This document shows positions 1 through 7,345 of a stretch of DNA of 64,000 nucleotides, in pieces. Position 1 is the first letter of the stretch. Every line of letters begins with the position of its first letter. A program made the translations under genes and the position numbers. This stretch comes from Dokdonella sp. (GTDB lineage: Bacteria; Pseudomonadota; Gammaproteobacteria; Xanthomonadales; Rhodanobacteraceae), in contig NZ_JAHCAP010000015.1 in assembly GCF_019634815.1 (NCBI RefSeq), positions 1 through 64,000 of the forward strand, given 5' to 3'. Under the pieces are notes generated by a model, which was not told the origin of the DNA, did no database searches, and worked only from the letters and a program-made list of their open reading frames with translations.

Positions 1-102
1 GGGTCGGGATTCATCCCGACGCCTTGGGCGTTCGCTGTCGTGGGTCGGGATTCATCCCGACGCCTTGGGCGTTCGCTGTCGTGGGTCGGGATTCATCCCG
101 AC
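1..102. repeat. 41-bp tandem repeat with internal palindrome
   Basis: Two full 41-bp units (1-41 and 42-82) are followed by the first 20 bases of a third (83-102). Each unit opens with an 8-bp stem and a 2-base loop: GTCGGGAT, TC, ATCCCGAC (3-20 in the first unit). The array may begin outside the window. A high-GC hairpin repeated this way looks like a REP/BIME-type intergenic element. I see no gene in it. Confidence 0.85.
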
Positions 103-125
103 ACCTCTTGTGCGGGAAGTGGAGT

Positions 126-143
126 GTCGGGCTCAAGCCCGAC
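126..143. repeat. REP-like hairpin, variant of the array palindrome
   Basis: GTCGGGCT, CA, AGCCCGAC has the same 8-bp stem and 2-base loop as the 41-bp array units. The innermost two pairs are changed on both arms (AT/AT to CT/AG), so pairing is kept. That compensated change argues that the folded form matters. Nothing else is recognisable between here and the gene at 336. Confidence 0.7.
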
Positions 144-335
144 CCACGGCTCACGTGCGTGGGTTTGGCGCGAGCAACCGTCCATGGTGCGCAGCCGCTC
201 GGCATCCTGCCTCGCCCTCGCGCGCCCGGAGGGGCGCGCTCGACCATGTCCTTTGACACGTGTCAGGCCTTTGCGACTTGGCACAGGATGGTCCGCTGTT
301 GAACCCCTCCCTCGCAGCCGACCCGGAGCAGACCG

Positions 336-1970
336 ATGGACAGAAGAGATTTCCTCAAATTGACAGGTGCGGGCCTTGGCGGCCTCATGCTGCCGACCTT
401 CGTCGGCCGCGCAATCGCAGCCGAAGAATTGCTCAGCACGCTGGATGTCGCCACCAAGAAGAAGCTGGCCGACGTCGCCCTGCAGGCGGCCAAGGCGGCG
501 GGCGCCAAGTATTGCGATGTGCGTATTGGCCGCTACTTGCGCCAGTTCGTGATCACGCGCGAAGACAAGGTGCAGAACGTCGTCAATACCGAATCCACCG
601 GTGTCGGCATTCGCGTCATCTCCAACGGCACCTGGGGTTTTGCCGCGACCAGTGAACTCAATGCCGACGCCGTGGCCAAAGCCGCGCGCCAGGCGGTGGC
701 GATCGCCAAGGCGAATTCCAAGGTGCAACTCAAGCCGGTCGAACTGGCGCCGCTCAAGGGCGTTGGTGAGGTGAGCTGGGCCACGCCGATCGTCAAGAAC
801 GCGATGGCGGTACCGATCAAGGACAAGGTCGAACTGCTGCTCGGTGCCAATGCCGCCGCGGTCAAGGCCGGCGCCAACTTCGCCAGCTCGATGATGTTCG
901 CGGTCAACGAGCAGAAATACTTCGCCTCGACCGATGGCTCCTACATCGACCAGGACGTGCATCGCATCTGGGCGCCGATGTCGGTCACCGCGATCGACAA
1001 GGAGAGCGGCAAGTTCCGTTCGCGCGACGGACTGTCCTCGCCTTGCGGCATGGGTTATGAGTACCTCGACGGCAAGCTCGAGGATCGCGTCACCCTGCCG
1101 TGTGGTGCCGTTGTGTACGGCAAGTCCTATGACATGCTCGGTGATGCCGAGCAGGCAGCCCGGCAGGCGCGCGAGAAACTCGTCGCGACGTCGGTCAAGC
1201 CGGGCAAGTACGATCTCGTGCTCGATCCGTCGAACATGTGGCTCACCATCCACGAATCGGTCGGCCACCCGACCGAGCTCGACCGCGTGCTCGGTTACGA
1301 AGCCAACTATGCCGGCACCAGTTTTGCCACGCTCGACAAGTGGAAGGAACATTTCCAGTACGGCAGCGACAAGGTCACCATCGTCGCCGACAAGACCCAG
1401 CCCGGATCGCTCGGCGCGGTGGGTTACGACGACGAGGGCGTCAAGACCGGCAAGTGGGACATCATCAAGGATGGCAAGCTGGTCAACTATCAGGTGATTC
1501 GCGATCAGGCGCACATCCTCGGCCTCAAGGCTTCGCAGGGCTGTTGCTACGCCGATTCGTGGTCGAGCGTGCAGTTCCAGCGCATGGCCAACATCTCGCT
1601 GCAGCCGGGCAAGGACAAGCTCAGCCCCGCGGAGATGGTCAAGAACGTCGAAAACGGCATCTACATCGTCGGCGCGGGTTCGTTCTCGATCGACCAGCAG
1701 CGCTACAACGCGCAGTTCGGCGGCCAGCTCTTCTACGAGATCAAGGACGGCAAGGTGACGCGCCCGATCGAGGACGTGGCTTACCAGATCCGCACGCCCG
1801 AATTCTGGAACTCCTGCGCTGCCGTGTGCGACCAGAGCGACTACCGCGTCGGTGGTTCGTTCTTCGACGGCAAGGGTCAGCCGAGTCAGGTTTCGGCAGT
1901 GTCGCATGGTTCGGCCACGGCGCGATTCAACGGCGTCAACGTCATCAACACCGCACGCAGCCTCGGCTGA
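336..1970 (+). CDS. Tat-exported TldD-family metalloprotease
   Basis: 544-residue TldD/PmbA-family peptidase. The zinc motif HESVGH lies at residues 306-311, matching the HExxxH of TldD, the catalytic half of the TldD-TldE protease that processes peptides such as microcin B17 precursor. The N-terminus reads RRDFLKLTG followed by a hydrophobic stretch ending in AIAAEE (about residues 3-30), a clear twin-arginine signal, so export is predicted; classical TldD is cytoplasmic. The Cys used as a further zinc ligand in E. coli TldD is not obvious at the aligned C-terminal position; the nearest Cys pair is in NSCAAVC. The signal-less partner gene starts 17 bases downstream. Family assignment is firm; substrate is unknown. 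Confidence 0.9.
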   Translation: MDRRDFLKLTGAGLGGLMLPTFVGRAIAAEELLSTLDVATKKKLADVALQAAKAAGAKYCDVRIGRYLRQFVITREDKVQNVVNTESTGVGIRVISNGTWGFAATSELNADAVAKAARQAVAIAKANSKVQLKPVELAPLKGVGEVSWATPIVKNAMAVPIKDKVELLLGANAAAVKAGANFASSMMFAVNEQKYFASTDGSYIDQDVHRIWAPMSVTAIDKESGKFRSRDGLSSPCGMGYEYLDGKLEDRVTLPCGAVVYGKSYDMLGDAEQAARQAREKLVATSVKPGKYDLVLDPSNMWLTIHESVGHPTELDRVLGYEANYAGTSFATLDKWKEHFQYGSDKVTIVADKTQPGSLGAVGYDDEGVKTGKWDIIKDGKLVNYQVIRDQAHILGLKASQGCCYADSWSSVQFQRMANISLQPGKDKLSPAEMVKNVENGIYIVGAGSFSIDQQRYNAQFGGQLFYEIKDGKVTRPIEDVAYQIRTPEFWNSCAAVCDQSDYRVGGSFFDGKGQPSQVSAVSHGSATARFNGVNVINTARSLG

Positions 1971-1987
1971 TCATCTGGAGATTTCAC

Positions 1988-3322
1988 ATGACCATCTACT
2001 CAGAACAGGAAGCCAAGGCAATTCTCGACAAGGCCATCAAGGCGTCCAAGGCCGATGGCTGCTCGGCAACCTTGTCCGGCTCCAATGCCGGCAACATCCG
2101 GTACGCGCTCAACGGCGTGTCCACCAGTGGTTCCGTGAGCGACTGCGACCTCGGTGTCGAGGTGTCGTTCGGCAAGCGTACCGGCACGGCCACGATCAAC
2201 CACTTCGACGACGCCTCGATCGAGGCCGTGGTGCGTCGCGCCGAGGAGCTGGCCAGGCTCGCGCCGGAAAATCCCGAGTTCATGCCGCAAATCGACAAGC
2301 AGACCTACAAGGCCAGCAACACCTATTTCGAGAAAACCGCGGCGGTCACGCCCGAATATCGGGCCCGGGTTGCTGCTGCCTGCATCGAGCCATGCCGCAA
2401 GGACAAGCTGGTCGCAGCCGGCTATTTCGTCGACACCGCGAGTTTCGTCGCCACAGCCAACAGCAAGGGCAACTTCGGTTACCAGAAATCAACAGACATG
2501 GATTTCACCTGCACCGTGCGCACCGAAGACGGCAAGGGCTCGGGCTGGGTCGCACGCAATCTTTCCGATGTTTCGGCATTCGATCCCAAGAGCGACATCC
2601 AGACCGCGATCGACAAGGCCAAGGGCTCGGTCGATGCCAAGGCGCTCGAGCCCGGCAAGTACACCGTGATCATGGAGCCGGCCGCGACCGCGGGCCTGAT
2701 CAGTTTCATGATGTTCGGCTTCGACGCGCGTCATGCCGACGAGGGCCGCAGCTTCCTGTCGAAGAAGGGGGGTGGCAACAAGCTCGGCGAGAAGCTGTTC
2801 GACGAACGCGTGACGATGTACGCCGATCCGTGGGATGCAAACGCCGCAGTGCTGCCGTGGGATCAGGAGGGCCTCGCCCGCGCGCGCACTTCGATCATCG
2901 ACAAGGGCAAGGTCGAGTACCTGCACTATTCGCGCTATTGGGCACAAAAGCAGGGCAAGAAGGCGGTTGGCCAGCCCGGCAACCTGATCATGCTCGGCGG
3001 TGACAAATCGACGATGGACCTGGTCAAGGGCACCAAGAAGGGTGTGCTCGTCACCCGCACTTGGTACATCCGCATGGTCGATCCGCAGACGGTGCTGCTC
3101 ACCGGCCTGACCCGCGATGGCACCTTCTACATCGAAGATGGCCAGATCAAGTATCCGATCAAGAATTTCCGCTTCAACGAATCACCCGCGATCATGCTCA
3201 ACAACATCGAGGAGATGGGCAAGTCGGTGCGCGTGCAAGGCGATGAGTCACCCTTCATCATGATGGTTCCGCCGATGAAGATCCGCGACTTCACCTTCAG
3301 CTCGCTCTCCGACGCTGTCTAG
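1988..3322 (+). CDS. PmbA/TldE-like partner of TldD
   Basis: 444-residue member of the TldD/PmbA family. It keeps the family C-terminal region but lacks HExxxH, as expected for the non-catalytic TldE/PmbA subunit. The start is the ATG 17 bases after the tldD-like stop, preceded by CTGGAG, so the two are an operon and probably a heterodimer. Unlike its partner it has no signal peptide: the N-terminus is hydrophilic (MTIYSEQEAK). If the complex is exported it would have to be carried by the Tat signal of the partner; otherwise the two proteins end up in different compartments. The reading frame is open well upstream of 1988, but that part overlaps tldD and is not credible coding. Confidence 0.88.
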   Translation: MTIYSEQEAKAILDKAIKASKADGCSATLSGSNAGNIRYALNGVSTSGSVSDCDLGVEVSFGKRTGTATINHFDDASIEAVVRRAEELARLAPENPEFMPQIDKQTYKASNTYFEKTAAVTPEYRARVAAACIEPCRKDKLVAAGYFVDTASFVATANSKGNFGYQKSTDMDFTCTVRTEDGKGSGWVARNLSDVSAFDPKSDIQTAIDKAKGSVDAKALEPGKYTVIMEPAATAGLISFMMFGFDARHADEGRSFLSKKGGGNKLGEKLFDERVTMYADPWDANAAVLPWDQEGLARARTSIIDKGKVEYLHYSRYWAQKQGKKAVGQPGNLIMLGGDKSTMDLVKGTKKGVLVTRTWYIRMVDPQTVLLTGLTRDGTFYIEDGQIKYPIKNFRFNESPAIMLNNIEEMGKSVRVQGDESPFIMMVPPMKIRDFTFSSLSDAV

Positions 3323-3335
3323 CGGGAATCGGCAA

Positions 3336-3362
3336 GCGGGAATCGGGAAATCCGATTCCCGC
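3336..3362 (+). terminator. Hairpin after the TldD/PmbA pair
   Basis: An 11-bp perfect stem (GCGGGAATCGG with CCGATTCCCGC) around a 5-base loop lies 14 bases after the pmbA-like stop. A second copy of the left arm overlaps the stop itself (3321-3332). There is no T run, so Rho-independent termination is uncertain. Confidence 0.5.
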
Positions 3363-3396
3363 ATCCTGCCGTCTGCATCACTGCCCCTGACCTGGC

Positions 3397-4128
3397 ATGA
3401 CACGTTCGGAATTCCTTCGGCTGATGCTTGCCGGTACCGCCGGCGCGCTGCTTGCGCCGGCTGCGCGGGCGCAAACCGCGACCGCCATTGCGCAGTCCCA
3501 TCCGGCTCCAGACTCTTTCGATTTCTGGTTCACCCGCCTGATGTACGAGTCGGGCGACTGGGATGTCGACCAGCGCATGCCGTCCAATCTCGTCGATGCC
3601 TTGATCCAGTACACGAACTTGCGTGTCGATCCCGTCGAGCGGGTGGTTCCGTTGGCCGATCCGCGCATGTTCGGCGCGCCCTTTTGTTACCTCGCCGGCC
3701 ACAAGCTGGTCGAGTTCAATGCCGACGAACGACGCAACTTCGAAACCTATGTGCGCAGCGGGGGTTTCGTGTTCGTCGATGACTGCAATCACGACATTGA
3801 CGGCTTGTTCGCCAAGTCTTTCGAGCGCGAGATGGCGGCGATATTCGGTGCCGCAGCGCTGCAGAAGTTGCCGGCCAAACATCCGCTGTACTCGAGCTTC
3901 TTTGAATTCGACGGTCCCCCCGCCACCGGCTTCGAGCTCAATGGCTGGGGCGACGATCTGGTTCACGACTACCTCAAGGGCATCAGCATCGACGGTCGTC
4001 TGGGTGTGCTCTACAGCAACAAGGACTACGGTTGCGAGTGGGACTACGACTGGCGCAACAAGCGCTTCCTCGCCCAGGACAACACGAAGTTCGCAGTCAA
4101 CATCGTCATCTATGCGCTGACTGCCTGA
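3397..4128 (+). CDS. DUF4159 domain exported protein
   Basis: 243 residues. A signal peptide is apparent (MTRSEFL then a hydrophobic run to ARAQ, about residue 25); it is Tat-like in shape but has no twin arginine. The rest matches the DUF4159 domain: a FxRLMYESGDW opening, a central block around GGFVFVDDCNHD, and a C-terminal segment ending in a short hydrophobic run. DUF4159 is often fused to BatA-type membrane proteins beside MoxR ATPases; here it is a separate gene 82 bases before moxR. Biochemical function is unknown. It probably works with the MoxR/BatA proteins in the periplasm. Confidence 0.8.
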   Translation: MTRSEFLRLMLAGTAGALLAPAARAQTATAIAQSHPAPDSFDFWFTRLMYESGDWDVDQRMPSNLVDALIQYTNLRVDPVERVVPLADPRMFGAPFCYLAGHKLVEFNADERRNFETYVRSGGFVFVDDCNHDIDGLFAKSFEREMAAIFGAAALQKLPAKHPLYSSFFEFDGPPATGFELNGWGDDLVHDYLKGISIDGRLGVLYSNKDYGCEWDYDWRNKRFLAQDNTKFAVNIVIYALTA

Positions 4129-4210
4129 GTACGCCGCGCAGCGTGACATCCTGCACGTGCCGGCGTGGCGGCCACGGCCGACAATCGGTGCTCCTGAACG
4201 GAGCTTGCGC

Positions 4211-5209
4211 ATGAATGAGACCGCGATCACTTCCGAGCATGAGCTTGGCCAGAGCCTTGCCCGGCTGGGCGCGCTGCGCGAGGCGGTCGCACGCGCGGTC
4301 GTCGGCCAGCAGCAGGTTGTCGAGCAATTGCTCATCGGTCTGCTCGCTGGCGGCCACTGCCTGATCGAGGGTGTGCCGGGACTGGGCAAGACCTTGCTGG
4401 TGCGCTCGCTCGGTCAGGCGCTGGCGCTCGATTTCCGTCGCATCCAGTTCACGCCCGACCTCATGCCCAGCGACATCATCGGTACCGAGCTGCTGGAAGA
4501 GGATCACGGCACCGGCAAGCGCTATTTCAAGTTCCAGCAGGGCCCGGTGTTCACCCACCTGCTGCTTGCCGACGAACTCAATCGCACGCCGCCCAAGACG
4601 CAATCGGCCCTGCTCGAGGCCATGCAGGAGCGCACGGTGAGCTACGCCGGCACCACCCATGCGCTGCCGCGGCCGTTTTTCGTTCTGGCCACGCAGAATC
4701 CGCTGGAGCAGGCCGGCACCTATCCGCTGCCCGAGGCGCAGCTCGATCGCTTCCTGCTGCACGTCAAGGTCGACTATCCAGCCGAAGACGAGGAACGCGC
4801 GATCCTCGTGCAGACCACCGGTGCCGCGACCGCGCAAGTCGAGGCGGTGATGACGGGCGAGGAACTGCTCGCCCTGCAGGCGCTGGTACGCGAGGTGCAT
4901 GTGAGCGAGGGTTTGCTCGGCTGGATCGTGCAGCTGGTGCGCGCGACGCGGCCCCGGGACAGCAACATCACCGCGGTGCGTGAATGGGTGCGTTGGGGCG
5001 CGGGTCCGCGTGCGGGTCAGTCCTTGATTCTCGCCGCCAAGGCGCGCGCCTTGCTGCATGGTCGGCTGGCGGCAACGCGGGAAGATATTTGCGCACTCGC
5101 CGCGCCGGTGTTGCGACATCGCCTGTTGCTCAGTTTCAGCGCCGAAGCCGAGCAAAAGAGCGGCGACGATGTGGTCGCGGCCCTGCTCACGGCCTTGCCT
5201 GCGCCGTGA
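4211..5209 (+). CDS. MoxR-family AAA+ ATPase
   Basis: 332-residue MoxR-type AAA+ ATPase. Walker A is GVPGLGKT (about 54-61), Walker B LLLADE (117-122), sensor 1 ATQNP (160-164). MoxR proteins act as chaperone-like ATPases, typically paired with von Willebrand A-type proteins in metal-cofactor insertion or envelope stress. The ATG at 4211 is chosen because the frame upstream has no family similarity and GGAG sits about 10 bases before it. It heads a run of five genes with the DUF58 protein, a BatA-like protein and two large membrane proteins, a common MoxR arrangement. Confidence 0.93.
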   Translation: MNETAITSEHELGQSLARLGALREAVARAVVGQQQVVEQLLIGLLAGGHCLIEGVPGLGKTLLVRSLGQALALDFRRIQFTPDLMPSDIIGTELLEEDHGTGKRYFKFQQGPVFTHLLLADELNRTPPKTQSALLEAMQERTVSYAGTTHALPRPFFVLATQNPLEQAGTYPLPEAQLDRFLLHVKVDYPAEDEERAILVQTTGAATAQVEAVMTGEELLALQALVREVHVSEGLLGWIVQLVRATRPRDSNITAVREWVRWGAGPRAGQSLILAAKARALLHGRLAATREDICALAAPVLRHRLLLSFSAEAEQKSGDDVVAALLTALPAP

Positions 5210-5279
5210 TCCGCCGCGTCGCCCGCAGGCGCATGCCCATGCCATCCGCACGCTGCGTGCAGCGCACGCCCGGGACGCC

Positions 5280-6170
5280 ATGAGCGGCGGCTTCATCGAG
5301 CCGGAGCTGCGCGCGCGCCTGCGAGATCTGCGCATAGCCCCGCGGCGCGCTGCGGGGGGCGATGGCCTGGGCCAGCACAGCAGCCGCAGCCGCGGCGCCG
5401 GACTCGAGTTTGCCCAGTACCGCGCCTATGAGCCGGGTGACGAACCGCGCCGCATCGATTGGAAACTCTATGCGCGCTCGGATCGCTTTTTCGTGCGCGA
5501 AGCCGAACGTGACAGCCCGCTCGATCTGTGGCTCCTGCTCGACGCCACCGCCTCGATGCAGCAAGCCGATCAGGCACGCCCCGCCCTGCGCAAGTTCGAT
5601 CGCGCCTGCACCTTCGCCGCGTGTCTGATTGAAATCGCCTTGCGGCAAGGCGATCGTTTTGCGCTCGCCACGCTGGGCCGGCAATCGCCGCTGTTGCTCC
5701 CTCCCGGGCGCGGCGCGCGCCAGCGCGACCGCATTGTGCTGGAGCTGTCGCGCTGCACCGCCGCTGGTGATTGGCCTGGTGCCGTTGCCGAAAACCTGAT
5801 CGGTGCGCGCATCGCCGCACACGCACTGGTCATCGTGATCTCGGATTTCTTCGACCCGGCCGCGCTCGACCTGATGCGGCGCCTGGCTGGCGCCGGCCGC
5901 GAAGTGCGTGCACTGCAACTGCTTGCAGCCGACGAGCGTGATTTTCCGTTCAGCGGCGGACATCGCTTCATCGACCCGGAAGGCGGCCTTCAGCGTCGCG
6001 TCGATGCGGGCGCGGTCCGCAAGGACTACCTTGCGCGTTTCGCGGCCGCCCGCGCCGAACTTGCAACCGACTGCGCGGCGCTCGGCATCGTGTTCGCCAC
6101 GCATGTGCTCGATGAAGCGCCCGAGCGCGCCCTGCGCAGCCTGCTCGTCGACGCCGGTGCGTCGCGATGA
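5280..6170 (+). CDS. DUF58 domain protein
   Basis: 296 residues. It carries the DUF58 signature EPGDEPRRIDWK (51-62) followed by a von Willebrand A-like core with the metal-site type motif LLLDATASM (86-93). DUF58 proteins are the usual partners of MoxR ATPases and are thought to present substrates or metal ions. The ATG at 5280 is 70 bases after the moxR stop. The stop overlaps the start of the next gene, so translation is probably coupled. Family is clear; molecular role is inferred from context. Confidence 0.9.
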   Translation: MSGGFIEPELRARLRDLRIAPRRAAGGDGLGQHSSRSRGAGLEFAQYRAYEPGDEPRRIDWKLYARSDRFFVREAERDSPLDLWLLLDATASMQQADQARPALRKFDRACTFAACLIEIALRQGDRFALATLGRQSPLLLPPGRGARQRDRIVLELSRCTAAGDWPGAVAENLIGARIAAHALVIVISDFFDPAALDLMRRLAGAGREVRALQLLAADERDFPFSGGHRFIDPEGGLQRRVDAGAVRKDYLARFAAARAELATDCAALGIVFATHVLDEAPERALRSLLVDAGASR

Positions 6171-7345
6171 TGCCGCTCTTGCTCGCGCCGCTCGGGCTGT
6201 TGGCGCTGCTGGCACTGGCGATTCCGCTGCTGCTGCATCTGGTGCGCCGCCTGCAGCTCACCGATACGCCGTTCGCCGCGCTGCGCTGGGTCAGCGAACG
6301 CCATCAACCGCAGCGGCGACTGCGGCTGGAGCGACCCTGGCTGCTGTTGCTGCGCGTGTTGTTGTTCGCGGCGCTGGCCTTGTTGCTGGCGCAGCCCGTG
6401 CTCGAGTCGCGGCAGGGCGATGCGGGCGCAGATTGGGTCGTGGTGGCGCCCGGCGCCGATCTCGGCGCGGCGCGCGCGCACGTCGGCGACGGCGCGCAGT
6501 GGCATTGGCTTGCGCCGGGATTCCCCGCGCTCACGGACACGCCGACATCGTTGGTGACGCCGACGTCGAGTCTGCTGCGTGAACTCGATGCGCGCGCGCC
6601 GGCTTCGGCACGCCTGCGCATCGTCGTGCCGGCACGGCTCGGCGGACTCGATGGCGAGCGCCTGCGCCTGCGCCATGCGTTTGATTGGATCGTGGTGCCC
6701 GGACAGTCGCCAGCGGTGGCACCCGCCAATCCAGTCAGCCACGACTTGGTGGTGCGCCATGATCGAGCGCATGACGGCGCAGTCGACTATCTGCGCGCGG
6801 CGGTCGCCGCATGGAACGTGCGCGCACCCGGATGCTGCACGCTCGACGTGCAGCCACTGACACAGCCCTTGCCTGCGGATGCCCGTTGGCTGATCTGGCT
6901 TGCGCCCGAGCTGCCGACGGCGATTCGTGCCTGGGTCGAGCGCGGCGGTGTCGCGCTGGTCACGCAGGGCGTGCAGGACGATGTCGCGGCGCAGGTGCTT
7001 TGGCGTGACGCCGATGGCGCAGCGCTTGCGCGCGAACGCAGTGTCGGCAGCGGACGCCTGATCCTCGTGCCCACGGTGTTCGACCCCGCGCACCTGCCGC
7101 TGTTGCTCGATGGCGACTTTCCCGAGCGCCTGTATTCGACCCTGCGTGGTCCGCAACCTGCGCCGACCCACGCCGCGGCTACCGCTGTCGAAGCCGTGGC
7201 CGACAGCACGCCTGCGCCGACGGGCGCGCGCGCCTTCGGTCAGTCGTTGCGCGCGCTTGATCCGTGGCTGGCGCTGCTGATCAGTGCCTTGCTGCTTGCC
7301 GAACGCTGGCTGGCAACACGCCGCCGCGGTGCGGGGGACCCATGA
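6167..7345 (+). CDS. BatA-like membrane protein (aerotolerance N-terminal domain)
   Basis: 392 residues. The N-terminus has the layout of the BatA/aerotolerance-regulator domain: a first membrane helix (about 3-25), a short cytoplasmic loop with LxxTPFAALRW and basic residues, and a second helix (about 57-78). A large periplasmic part follows, and a last membrane helix lies near the C-terminus (DPWLALLISALLLAERWL). Start and stop both overlap neighbouring genes by 4 bases. No intact metal-site motif of a VWA domain is evident. Probably an inner-membrane component of the MoxR system. Confidence 0.8.
   Translation: MMPLLLAPLGLLALLALAIPLLLHLVRRLQLTDTPFAALRWVSERHQPQRRLRLERPWLLLLRVLLFAALALLLAQPVLESRQGDAGADWVVVAPGADLGAARAHVGDGAQWHWLAPGFPALTDTPTSLVTPTSSLLRELDARAPASARLRIVVPARLGGLDGERLRLRHAFDWIVVPGQSPAVAPANPVSHDLVVRHDRAHDGAVDYLRAAVAAWNVRAPGCCTLDVQPLTQPLPADARWLIWLAPELPTAIRAWVERGGVALVTQGVQDDVAAQVLWRDADGAALARERSVGSGRLILVPTVFDPAHLPLLLDGDFPERLYSTLRGPQPAPTHAAATAVEAVADSTPAPTGARAFGQSLRALDPWLALLISALLLAERWLATRRRGAGDP

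Noticed and set aside
1..102. CRISPR array at the left end
   Set aside because: The 41-bp units are contiguous with identical sequence and have no unique spacers; no cas gene is present.
93..1907. A 604-codon open frame antisense to the tldD-like gene
   Set aside because: High-GC coding DNA leaves long open antisense frames. The translation is Arg/His/Asp-rich with no signal peptide or motif, while the plus-strand protein has clear TldD motifs.
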